From assembly GCA_021159225.1 (NCBI GenBank), contig JAGGSE010000056.1:1-22904 (forward strand): a stretch of 22,904 nucleotides of DNA. Direction: 5' to 3'. Shown one piece after another: positions 1-7,204 of this stretch. The notes below the pieces were generated by a model. It saw nothing but the letters and a program-made list of their open reading frames with translations, was not told the DNA's origin and made no database searches. This DNA comes from a bacterium (GTDB lineage: Bacteria; Patescibacteriota; Minisyncoccia; Minisyncoccales; JAGGSE01). Every line of letters starts with the position of its first letter. The first letter of the stretch is position 1. The position numbers and the translations under genes were made by a program.

Positions 1-848
1 TAAGGGGATTACTCCTAGGGGAGAATCAAGGTTATGATAGTACGGGAGTCTACTTTTATTACACTGATGGTTCGTATTATTTGCTCAAGGACGTGTTAGA
101 GCCTTCAGAATTCCTTAATCAGTATTACGATGACATACGTGAGGCATTCTTTAAAAAGGACGTGAGGCTTGGGATCTTTCACGACAGACTCGCAACTAGT
201 GGCCTAATAGATGTCAGGAATGCACAACCACTACGCATGGGAGAGCTAGTTGTTGCTCATAATGGACGCATACCTATAAGTATCGGGAAGCAGTTTTCAG
301 ATACTTATGCATTTACTAGTGTTATTTCGTCAATTCATGGAAGGGCACGAAGTTTTAGTAAGTTCCTTAGGTCATTGAAAGCAAAGATCGAGGAGTACGC
401 TCCGCAGTCAGTAATAAACCTGATAATTTTTTCGGAGAAGTTCCAGAAGCTTATAACGGTGGATGATGGCGCGTTAGATATACTCTATGTTCCTGATCTT
501 GATGTGTTTGTCGGTCTTTCAAGTGCGAACACTATGTATGAGAATCCAGCGATGGAGCTTAAGTTAGATTGTAGTGTGCAAAAAGTCTACAGAGAGTTCT
601 TTGTTTTTACAGAAAAAACTAGTAAACTTCTTTGGCACAAGAAACCAGAGTTAGATTACCCGCTTAGTAAGTTAGCAAAGAGTACACGCGGTTCTTTAAT
701 TTTTGATGTCTCTAAGGACGTTACAGAGTTAGAGGAGTTCAGCGTTAAGCTCAAAGAGAGGTACAGGGTCAGGAAGTACGGCTATAGTGAGTTTGAGGAA
801 CTAGAGGAGGAGAGATTTGGAGGATGGGAGACATGGAGGGGCTTCTAG
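1..848 (+). CDS. Class II glutamine amidotransferase-like protein (Ntn hydrolase), 5' partial
   Basis: The frame is open from base 3, so the gene begins left of the window; 281 residues are visible. The sequence shows the class II amidotransferase (GlmS/PurF/AsnB N-domain) signature in order: QGYDSTGVY near the visible N-terminus, HDRLATSG (compare HxRxATxG), NAQPL, VVAHNGRI and FSDTYAF (compare SDTE). In this family the N-terminal Cys releases ammonia from glutamine; that Cys would lie roughly 20-30 residues upstream of the window edge and cannot be checked. No synthetase or sugar-isomerase domain follows, so it would act as a stand-alone amidotransferase or related amidohydrolase. The end overlaps the next gene by 25 bases, implying co-translation with the amidoligase. 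The C-terminus is acidic. The TTG at 81 is not the true start because the conserved core continues upstream of it. Family assignment is firm; substrate is unknown. Confidence 0.85.
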   Translation, partial: RGLLLGENQGYDSTGVYFYYTDGSYYLLKDVLEPSEFLNQYYDDIREAFFKKDVRLGIFHDRLATSGLIDVRNAQPLRMGELVVAHNGRIPISIGKQFSDTYAFTSVISSIHGRARSFSKFLRSLKAKIEEYAPQSVINLIIFSEKFQKLITVDDGALDILYVPDLDVFVGLSSANTMYENPAMELKLDCSVQKVYREFFVFTEKTSKLLWHKKPELDYPLSKLAKSTRGSLIFDVSKDVTELEEFSVKLKERYRVRKYGYSEFEELEEERFGGWETWRGF

Positions 849-1681
849 ACTCAGACCCTTTATTTTTTGTTTCTTATGAGATTGAGACAAATGGGAAGGT
901 AATTGATGTTGTTAGAGAGATAGAGGAACATGACCTGTCCAAGTACGTTTATACAGTCTATAATGACGCGTCATGTGGAGCAGAAATAGTTACAGCGCCC
1001 TTTCGTTATCCTCTTGGTGTAGAGGAGCAGGAGGCACTCTCTAAACTCTTTGAAATTGCTAAGAAATACACTAGTGGTGTATTCAAGAGTGCAATGGCGT
1101 GTTCAACACACGTGACATTCTCAGTGTCGCCCAAACGTGCTAAGGCTGTACCAGAAGCGTATAGGAGGATGGCAATCCTTAACACGATAAATTATTACAT
1201 GGGAATAGTGTGTGCATGCGCTTATGCAATATTTAATGATCTCATCACACGGTCAACAAAATACCGACAGCATTACAAGGACTATAGTTCTTACATGCGT
1301 GAAAAAGAGTTGTATCCAGCAGTGTTCATTCCCAGCTATGCTTATCATAATCTGCCAAAATATCATAAGATTGAGTGGAGAATTCCAGATGCTATGCAGT
1401 TGGGCGACTTTGAGAGCGTTATACGTATTACAAATTTCTTATACTACCTGACAACAAATTACGTCTCTCAGACAGTCCGTGAGGAGTTCGTTCCTGTAAA
1501 TAATGTGTTTTCACTCATGCACCTGTCTAGGACAGTGAACGTGATTAGACTAGGTAAAAGGATGAAGGACACACTGTATAGAGAATTGTTAGAGCTTGAA
1601 GTTGGTGGTGCGCTCAAATACATTACTACGGGATATGGTTTAAAGGTTGGAGCGGATGTTATTATTGAGTGTGTGAGGTGA
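824..1681 (+). CDS. Amidoligase-like protein (GS/GCS-fold COOH-NH2 ligase), paralogue 1
   Basis: 285 residues. Motifs match the glutamine-synthetase/gamma-glutamylcysteine-synthetase-fold amidoligases: a first-strand acidic motif SYEIETNG (17-24, compare GxEIE), DASCGAEIVT (48-57, compare DxS...vEivs), CSTHVTFSVSP (93-103, compare GxHvH) and KIEWRIPDA (182-190, compare tvEfRlf). These residues bind metal and ATP and act on a carboxylate in the superfamily, which forms amide bonds between a carboxylate and an amine. It lies directly behind the glutamine amidotransferase gene with overlapping ends, a pairing known for phage amidoligases. It is the shortest and most diverged of three paralogues, lacking their C-terminal extension. 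ATG 824 and ATG 833 are both possible starts; the GGAGG at 819-823 suits 833 better. Substrate is unknown. Confidence 0.7.
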   Translation: MGDMEGLLDSDPLFFVSYEIETNGKVIDVVREIEEHDLSKYVYTVYNDASCGAEIVTAPFRYPLGVEEQEALSKLFEIAKKYTSGVFKSAMACSTHVTFSVSPKRAKAVPEAYRRMAILNTINYYMGIVCACAYAIFNDLITRSTKYRQHYKDYSSYMREKELYPAVFIPSYAYHNLPKYHKIEWRIPDAMQLGDFESVIRITNFLYYLTTNYVSQTVREEFVPVNNVFSLMHLSRTVNVIRLGKRMKDTLYRELLELEVGGALKYITTGYGLKVGADVIIECVR

Positions 1682-1685
1682 TGTT

Positions 1686-2330
1686 ATGAGCCTTTTAGGT
1701 AATTGTGTAGATTACCTTAAGGAGGCAACACCAGAGAATGCAGAGGCCTTAATTTCTGAAGTGCTCAGGTATGCTAGTCGGTTTAAACCTAGAGTGGTAA
1801 GAGTGGGTGACAGGATTGCAGTAGAGCTTAAGACTAAGAGGGATGTTTATGAGGCCATTCCATTTGTATGGTTCTTGACAGATGCAGGAGGAAAGATCCT
1901 CATCCCTTCAAAGAACATGAAGAGGAGGCTTTATGCTGTTATTAATTTGATGTACTATGAATACAATCGTGTAGTGGTTTCGATAATAGATGAGATTGTT
2001 AGTGACGGTTTTCCAAGGGTTAAACCCGAGTTAAAGAGCGTGTTTGACAAACCTTATGCTAAGCTTGTGAAGAACACGGAGATGTACTGGTTGAGACCAT
2101 ATTACTTTAGTGCGTATTTCAAGGACTTTGTACAGGCGTACCGTAAGGTGTTTACTGACTTTCTCACTTATGGCGGTGAATCACACTTGCTGGATGCTCT
2201 TGCGAACGGTTACTTTTATGTTATGTACACGCCGATAGAAACAGTTAAGTGGGAGATGCTGGAGAAAACGGATCTGCATGAGAAGATTGATGTCTCCTCT
2301 TACCCTACACTTTCAGAGCTTGTGAGGTGA
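1686..2330 (+). CDS. Unknown protein between ligases 1 and 2 (B1)
   Basis: 214 residues, not recognised. It starts five bases after the first ligase stop behind a GAGGTGAT ribosome site and ends four bases before the second ligase gene, so it belongs to the same transcript. The sequence is a mixed alpha/beta pattern rich in Tyr, Val and Lys without Cys clusters, P-loop or membrane span. By eye it shares a weak pattern with the protein encoded at 3299-4045: a 'DG-aromatic-P-basic-VK-x-E' stretch (here DGFPRVKPEL) followed by an acidic residue and PYY about 25-30 residues later. If real, the two would be paralogues duplicated together with the ligases. Its strict placement suggests a partner or substrate-carrier role for the ligases, but nothing in the sequence proves this. 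Confidence 0.7.
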   Translation: MSLLGNCVDYLKEATPENAEALISEVLRYASRFKPRVVRVGDRIAVELKTKRDVYEAIPFVWFLTDAGGKILIPSKNMKRRLYAVINLMYYEYNRVVVSIIDEIVSDGFPRVKPELKSVFDKPYAKLVKNTEMYWLRPYYFSAYFKDFVQAYRKVFTDFLTYGGESHLLDALANGYFYVMYTPIETVKWEMLEKTDLHEKIDVSSYPTLSELVR

Positions 2331-2334
2331 TAAT

Positions 2335-3285
2335 ATGGCCATAATACAGCTGAAGTTGATCGACATTTACGTTTCATTTGAGTTTGAGACTACAGGTGAG
2401 GATGAGAATTATGTTATGGGTTCACTTAGGGATGAGCTTGGAGAGGACTTTGTGCGGTACATTTACTCAGTTTACTATGATGGGTCATGTGGTGCCGAGA
2501 TTGTGACAATGCCGTTCAAGTACCCGCTTTCAGACGAATCGCTTAAAGTAATTAGAAAGATACTCGGTGTTGCGTATGATTATACAGATTTTTCAGAGTG
2601 GGGTAGCATCTCAACACACACAACTTTTACGGTTTCACCGAGGAGAGCTGAACCTGTTCCTAAAGCTTTGAGAGATATTCCTGTGTATAATGCAAGGAAC
2701 TACTACATTGGCATTATTGCAAGTCTAACAGCGTTCTACGGGTATGAGTATATGGAGACACGACGGACATACTTCAGGAACCACTATATCAGCAAAGTGT
2801 GCTATTATAAGAGTAAGGGGCTTTACCCAGCGGTGTTCATTCCAAACTATGACTATCATGGACTACCCGAGTACCACAAGATCGAGTGGAGAATTCCAGA
2901 CGCATATCAGCTGATCAAGTTCAATGGACTGACATGGGGTGCAGTAATGAAAGATTTCAAGAGGATAGTTGATTTTCTTTACAAACTGACTACAGAGAAG
3001 ATTTCAGAGCAGGATAACATGTGTTACATTGCAATGAATAAGTATTTTGCAAACACATTTAAGAACATGAATGTAGAATTTGACTTTAATAGGTGGAACG
3101 GGAAGTTCCTTGAAAAAGTCCTTATGAATCAGCTCAAGGACATGGAAAGAAGCGGACACCTTAGTGTCCTAGGACTTACGCCAAAGAAAGTGATTGACAC
3201 AATTAGCTCTGAGAGTTATTGCTCTCCGTGCGAGGAGTATGAGATTGATCCAGATGAGATTGAGTACTTTAGAATGTCACTGTAG
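2335..3285 (+). CDS. Amidoligase-like protein (GS/GCS-fold COOH-NH2 ligase), paralogue 2
   Basis: 316 residues. It keeps every motif of the first paralogue at nearly the same positions: SFEFETTG (14-21), DGSCGAEIVT (49-58), STHTTFTVSP (93-102), NARNYY (119-124) and KIEWRIPDA (182-190), followed by a helical region (VDFLYKLT) that all three copies share. In the superfamily the acidic and His residues of these motifs bind metal-ATP and the carboxylate substrate. A roughly 110-residue C-terminal extension absent from paralogue 1 ends with a CSPCEEYE segment and an acidic tail. The ATG start follows a GAGGTGATA ribosome site and the preceding gene's stop by four bases. It is closest to paralogue 3, with which it shares a 40-base identical stretch. 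Expected to form an amide or peptide bond; substrate unknown. Confidence 0.72.
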   Translation: MAIIQLKLIDIYVSFEFETTGEDENYVMGSLRDELGEDFVRYIYSVYYDGSCGAEIVTMPFKYPLSDESLKVIRKILGVAYDYTDFSEWGSISTHTTFTVSPRRAEPVPKALRDIPVYNARNYYIGIIASLTAFYGYEYMETRRTYFRNHYISKVCYYKSKGLYPAVFIPNYDYHGLPEYHKIEWRIPDAYQLIKFNGLTWGAVMKDFKRIVDFLYKLTTEKISEQDNMCYIAMNKYFANTFKNMNVEFDFNRWNGKFLEKVLMNQLKDMERSGHLSVLGLTPKKVIDTISSESYCSPCEEYEIDPDEIEYFRMSL

Positions 3286-3298
3286 GGAGGGGATATGA

Positions 3299-4045
3299 AT
3301 GATTATGAATATTATGCCAAGTGTGTACGACTTCACGAAGGTTGAGGACGTCGCACAGTATGTAAAGGACATAATCAGTGACCCTGACCTGAGACAACGG
3401 TCAGGAAAGCTTATCATAGAAAAAACAGATAGCATCTTTTATGCTGTTGCTGTAGTAAAGTACACAGAGGACGCCTTTGTCCTAAACCCACTCCTTTCTT
3501 TGATTGCATCACACGGACACGTAATGGTGTTCAACACGAGAAGGTACAAGGACTGTGCGGTTATTCCCTTGCTCAGTGAAAATCCGAGTTCAAGAGTCCG
3601 CTTTGTCTATTATCTTTCTGTTCCTGTGTTACAGCTTGTTGTAGATGGCTGGAGACCAAAGGTAAAGAGTGAGATTAGGAATTATATGTTTAAGGTGCAG
3701 GAGTACGGTATTCAAAGCATGTTCCTGTCTGAGCCTGGCTATTTTACGCCGTACTACATCATTAACATGGTGGATGCAGTACATGATATGGCGTCTGCGC
3801 TGAAAAAGTATGATGCGAGTCCCTTTGGAAACTTCTACAGGGAGTACTGCGAGAAGTCCATAGGGTACAGTCTTACCCTTAGTGAGGCAATAGAGAAGTG
3901 TGCAAATATGATACTACAACCGTCAAGGGTCAGTGCAGGCTTAGGCATCGATGATTATGTTGGATATCCGCCTCTTGAGTACAATAGTAACTGGAGGGAA
4001 GTCATACCACTGTTAGAGTTGATAGGGCACGGGGTGATAAAATGA
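3299..4045 (+). CDS. Unknown protein between ligases 2 and 3 (B2)
   Basis: 248 residues, family not recognised. ATG 3299 has a GGGAGGGGA ribosome site six bases upstream; an ATG four bases earlier is in another frame and soon hits a stop. The stop overlaps the third ligase's start (ATGA), so translation is coupled. A central segment (IVDGW-type hydrophobic strand then DGWRPKVKSEI and GYFTPYY) resembles the corresponding stretch of the protein at 1686-2330, giving weak support for common descent. No catalytic motif, Cys cluster or transmembrane span can be seen. The alternation ligase-unknown-ligase-unknown-ligase argues for a functional pairing with the ligases. Confidence 0.7.
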   Translation: MIMNIMPSVYDFTKVEDVAQYVKDIISDPDLRQRSGKLIIEKTDSIFYAVAVVKYTEDAFVLNPLLSLIASHGHVMVFNTRRYKDCAVIPLLSENPSSRVRFVYYLSVPVLQLVVDGWRPKVKSEIRNYMFKVQEYGIQSMFLSEPGYFTPYYIINMVDAVHDMASALKKYDASPFGNFYREYCEKSIGYSLTLSEAIEKCANMILQPSRVSAGLGIDDYVGYPPLEYNSNWREVIPLLELIGHGVIK

Positions 4046-5079
4046 GGGTAATACAGACTAGGCTCGTTGATGTGTATGTCTCCTTTGAAGTAGAGACAAG
4101 CGGTATTACTCCTAAAGTCAGAGAAGAGCTAGAGAAGATGTTAGGAGAGGATGAGTTTGATAATTACATTTATACTGTGTACAGAGATCCTTCATGCGGT
4201 GCTGAGATTGTAACGACGCCATTCAAGTACCCGCTCTCAGAGGAATCACTCGTTGTACTTTCAAAAATATTTACTGTTGCCGCTGCTAATACACAGGTAG
4301 ATCGTTGGCATGATGTCTCAACGCACACAACGTTTACGGTATCTCGTTGGAGAGACATTGAAGTGCCATTTGCCTTCATTGATGCCTCAATATATAACGC
4401 AAGAAATTATTATGTTGGCATTATTGCAAGTCTAACAGCGTTCTACGGGTATGATGCAGTTTCGTCACGACCTACGCATTTCAGAGCGCATTACGTTGAT
4501 ACTAAGTGCTACACTGTCAGCAAGACATTATACCCTGCAGTCTTCATTCCCAGCTATATGTATCACGGACTACCTGAGTACCACAAGATCGAGTGGAGGA
4601 TTCCAGACGCATACCAGCTGATAGTGAAGAGATACTGTGATAAAGTAGAGAAAGTAAGGGAGGACGGAGTGCAATACCTTAATCTAAGTCCATACATAAG
4701 GAGAATTGTTGACTTTCTGTACATGCTGACAGTAGAAAAGATTAAATCCTTTGATAATCCGCTTTACATAGTTGTTAACAATATGTTCTCAAGAGGGCAC
4801 AGTGATGACAAGATAAAGTTCGGGAAGGACGTAGGGCTCTCAAACACAGCATTTTACAGAGTGCTAAGGGCACAACTCAAAGACATGGAGAAGAGTGGGC
4901 ACTTGGACGCCTTAGGTATGAAGGCGAGTGATGTGATCAAGACAATACTAAAGGAGGCACCAGCACACAGGATATATTATGATACTCCTTGGTTTGGAGA
5001 GTGTGAGGAAGAGGAGTATGAGGAGGAAGAGTATTATGAAGAAGAAGAATATTATGAGGAGGAGGAAGAGGAATGGTGA
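4042..5079 (+). CDS. Amidoligase-like protein, paralogue 3, with Glu/Tyr-rich tail
   Basis: 345 residues. Motifs match paralogue 2 residue for residue in spacing: SFEVETSG (14-21), DPSCGAEIVT (49-58), STHTTFTVSR (93-102), NARNYY (119-124) and KIEWRIPDA (182-190). The last 24 or so residues are almost entirely Glu and Tyr with a terminal Trp, built of repeated EEYY units; no other copy has such a tail. The purine-rich DNA encoding the tail also supplies a strong ribosome binding tract for the next gene, whose ATG overlaps this stop region. Start ATG 4042 follows GGGGTGAT. Predicted to be an ATP-dependent ligase joining a carboxylate to an amine. The tail could serve as a docking or modification target; that is speculation. 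Confidence 0.72.
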   Translation: MRVIQTRLVDVYVSFEVETSGITPKVREELEKMLGEDEFDNYIYTVYRDPSCGAEIVTTPFKYPLSEESLVVLSKIFTVAAANTQVDRWHDVSTHTTFTVSRWRDIEVPFAFIDASIYNARNYYVGIIASLTAFYGYDAVSSRPTHFRAHYVDTKCYTVSKTLYPAVFIPSYMYHGLPEYHKIEWRIPDAYQLIVKRYCDKVEKVREDGVQYLNLSPYIRRIVDFLYMLTVEKIKSFDNPLYIVVNNMFSRGHSDDKIKFGKDVGLSNTAFYRVLRAQLKDMEKSGHLDALGMKASDVIKTILKEAPAHRIYYDTPWFGECEEEEYEEEEYYEEEEYYEEEEEEW

Positions 5080-6152
5080 ACAGGAACAGACGTTATGATG
5101 TATTTAGGTTGCCTGAAGGGTCTAGTAATGACATAGTTATAGCACATGGTGACCCTCACGGAATGGTCACAGGCCTACTTGTTGCACTGAAGGAAAAGGT
5201 TGCAAATATACTCTGTGACCCGTCAGTTACAGGCTACACGCGTGGCATCATATACGTCCTTAGGTCACCGTTCATCAGGAAGTTTGAGAGGATTTTTATC
5301 GTGGACATAGCGCCACCATACGGTCAGGAAGAGGCGTACTTTGAGACCATCAGAAGGCTCGAAGAATCAAAAAATGAACTCCATATCTTTGAGTTCTATG
5401 ATCACCATAGGCGTAATGTGTACAGTGAGTACTTCCGCGATGTTGACTTAGTGTGGTCAGATACGTCTTATGAGCTTACGAAAACAGTTGCAGAGGAAGT
5501 AAGATCAGTGCTAGGATGTGATGAAATCCTAATACCAGTGGCCTTGACGGACGAGGACAGGTATTTCATTAGGAAAAGGTACCCAATCCAAGATCTCTGG
5601 GATTACCTTGATGTCGCATATGGTATGTTTCATATGTCACAGGTAGACTACAAGGAGTTTATGCGACTCCTGTACAGGTTGCATAGGAGGCATGTTGATG
5701 TGTCGCAGGCAGTCGCTGTGTTTAAGCGTTTTGCTGTAAACGTACCAATACTTTCTGTGAGAGAAAGACAGAGGTACGTTGAACACAGGACACCAATTAT
5801 GAATTACATGTGGAAGCATAAGATGATCGAGAGGACACTTGAGAGGAGGATAGACGCAATAATGTTGAAGTATGACGTAATAAGGGATACACATATTGTG
5901 TTCGTAAAGTATAACTACCTCTCACAGGTGATAAAAGGAGAGGAGATAAACATGAAGAAGGAGCTTTCAAGGGTTTACTCCGCATACCGTGAGTATGACT
6001 ACTACTCCTTTGGTTCACGACTTGCGTTCAAGTCTAAGAATGAGAGGATAATAAACATGATCATAAGCGATGTAAGGAGGGAAGTCCTGAGGGTCTTCCA
6101 TGACACGATTCCAGTGTACGACTATGTCAGGGGTGTTGTAATTTATGTTTAG
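5073..6152 (+). CDS. DHH-family phosphoesterase-like protein
   Basis: 359 residues. Four DHH-superfamily metal-binding motifs are visible: AHGDPHGMVTG (24-34), IFIVDIAP (75-81, D78), FYDHHRR (108-114, the DHH triad 110-112) and WSDTSYEL (128-135, D130). Family members such as RecJ, NrnA and archaeal GAN-like proteins hydrolyse phosphodiesters of DNA, short RNA or cyclic dinucleotides using two Mn ions. The second Asp of motif I (usually DxD) is His here (D27-P-H29), so metal binding may be altered. The C-terminal half is not an obvious DHHA1 domain. The ATG start overlaps the end of the third ligase gene and lies in a GAGGAGG-rich tract. Exact substrate cannot be told; nuclease or nucleotide phosphodiesterase is likely. 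Confidence 0.75.
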   Translation: MVNRNRRYDVFRLPEGSSNDIVIAHGDPHGMVTGLLVALKEKVANILCDPSVTGYTRGIIYVLRSPFIRKFERIFIVDIAPPYGQEEAYFETIRRLEESKNELHIFEFYDHHRRNVYSEYFRDVDLVWSDTSYELTKTVAEEVRSVLGCDEILIPVALTDEDRYFIRKRYPIQDLWDYLDVAYGMFHMSQVDYKEFMRLLYRLHRRHVDVSQAVAVFKRFAVNVPILSVRERQRYVEHRTPIMNYMWKHKMIERTLERRIDAIMLKYDVIRDTHIVFVKYNYLSQVIKGEEINMKKELSRVYSAYREYDYYSFGSRLAFKSKNERIINMIISDVRREVLRVFHDTIPVYDYVRGVVIYV

Positions 6153-6160
6153 TGAATAGT

Positions 6161-6170
6161 AAAATTTTTA
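6161..6170 (+). promoter_or_regulatory. TATA-like box for gene at 6206
   Basis: An AAAATTTTTA run is centred 26 bases before a predicted transcription start near 6191. The short leader would hold just the GGAGGTGGTGA ribosome site before ATG 6206. Its position relative to the start codon (about 41 bases) matches several other TATA-like boxes in the window. It is a weak match to a TATA box. Confidence 0.4.
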
Positions 6171-6205
6171 GTGATACGGATAATTATAATATGGAGGTGG
6201 TGAGG

Positions 6206-6556
6206 ATGAAGTTTGTGGTCTCGAGGTTAGAGAATATTATTAAGAGTATCCCACAGCCAATGTACGCATATGTAATAAAAGTTACACCAGAGAAGGCAAA
6301 GAAGTTCATAGACTTCGCACTTAATGTGATACTTGATATTCAGGCAGACGACGTGAACTACATCAGGAGCGTTTCTGACAGTCTCGGCATTGGAATTGCA
6401 TACACCAAGGTAAAGAGTATAAGTATCACTGACGGGACGTATGCACTAACAAAGGTAGGCGATGAGTACATACTGATGTACTTCTCCACGAAGCTTGAGG
6501 CAATTGTTAATGCAAAGGAGAACATAGAAAACATCGGTAGGACGATAAAGAGCTGA
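6206..6556 (+). CDS. Unknown small protein
   Basis: 116 residues from ATG 6206. This start is preferred over the in-frame GTG 6152 and ATG 6191 because a near-perfect ribosome site (GGAGGTGGTGA) ends two to five bases before it. The protein has alternating helix and strand character with VTPEKAKKFIDFALNV and VKSISITDG segments and no Cys, P-loop or membrane span. No family is recognised. A TATA-like box upstream suggests that it can be transcribed separately from the ligase/phosphoesterase operon. Confidence 0.6.
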   Translation: MKFVVSRLENIIKSIPQPMYAYVIKVTPEKAKKFIDFALNVILDIQADDVNYIRSVSDSLGIGIAYTKVKSISITDGTYALTKVGDEYILMYFSTKLEAIVNAKENIENIGRTIKS

Positions 6557-6590
6557 GCACTCCTCTTCCTCTTATGTCTTTTTATGGTGT
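6557..6590 (+). terminator. Pyrimidine-rich archaeal-type terminator candidate
   Basis: Immediately after the stop at 6556 lies a CT-rich tract ending in a T-run (CTTATGTCTTTTTATGG), just before the next promoter. Archaeal terminators are commonly T-rich tracts without a stem. No hairpin is evident here. Assignment rests on composition and location only. Confidence 0.3.
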
Positions 6591-6603
6591 CCGTCATGAG
6601 CGA

Positions 6604-6617
6604 TTTATTTATATATA
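6604..6617 (+). promoter_or_regulatory. TATA box for leaderless gene at 6638
   Basis: TTTATTTATATATA is a strong archaeal TATA match centred about 27 bases upstream of ATG 6638. That is the usual spacing from TATA box to transcription start, so the mRNA would begin at or within a base of the start codon (leaderless). Confidence 0.6.
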
Positions 6618-6637
6618 TGAATAGTTATATTAACAAT

Positions 6638-7204
6638 ATGGAAGGACAAAGTTCCATAAGTGTTCATGATGACAAAGTTGTCATCATGAACATTCGTGGA
6701 AATTCCAAAGTCCATATGTCCAGACACAAGTATATAGAATTAAGGAGGCGTAATGAGACCACGCTGTATGAGTTCCTTCAGGCATCTGAGCCCATACTCT
6801 GGAGGTCTTTTGACAAACTCGTGTTTGTGTACGTTTATTCTAATGGACTTTATGCGTGCTCGAAGAAGGATTATAGGTCTGATGGGTTACTGATTTATTC
6901 TGGCACAACTCAAAAGATAAACCTCCTCAAATCATTCATAGTTAATATTGTTCCCATTTCGAAGTTAGTGAAGGAAAAGAAGGTTGTGTGGATAACACAG
7001 AAGGACTTAGTGGAGTTTTACCTTGATTACCTGACAAAGAGATGTGGACTCCGCGAATTTAGTGTTAGTGATGTTGTTCATGCGTTTGCCCCGCTTAAGA
7101 TAAAGTCAGACTATGTGAGGTCGATTTCTTATGAGTGGGCACGTAAGAACGGATTTGAAGTCACAGGTGGAAGAGCTTACAAACGAATTACAAAAGAGGA
7201 TTGA
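6638..7204 (+). CDS. Unknown protein with possible C-terminal winged helix
   Basis: 188 residues from ATG 6638. Earlier in-frame ATGs (6584, 6596, 6617) lie in or before the TATA box, so the start at 6638 is preferred and the transcript is probably leaderless. The last 50 residues (SVSDVVHAFAPL, then YVRSISYEWARKNGFEV and a GGRAYKRI hairpin) fit a helix-turn-helix with a beta wing, making a DNA-binding regulator possible. The N-terminal part is unrecognised. Codons 6-22 lie within a large inverted repeat, which could be an operator or an mRNA hairpin. The 3' end overlaps the following gene. Confidence 0.65.
   Translation: MEGQSSISVHDDKVVIMNIRGNSKVHMSRHKYIELRRRNETTLYEFLQASEPILWRSFDKLVFVYVYSNGLYACSKKDYRSDGLLIYSGTTQKINLLKSFIVNIVPISKLVKEKKVVWITQKDLVEFYLDYLTKRCGLREFSVSDVVHAFAPLKIKSDYVRSISYEWARKNGFEVTGGRAYKRITKED
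6652..6701. repeat. 50-base inverted repeat with perfect 15-base core arms
   Basis: TGTTCATGATGACAA (6661-6675) is followed after two bases (AG) by its exact reverse complement (6678-6692). Four bases further out, TTCCA (6652-6656) pairs with TGGAA (6697-6701). Read as RNA, the intervening bases give one A-U pair, two G-U pairs and one mismatch, so the hairpin would have about 23 pairs. It starts 14 bases inside the coding region of the gene at 6638. Possible roles are operator, translational hairpin, or processing site. Confidence 0.85.
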
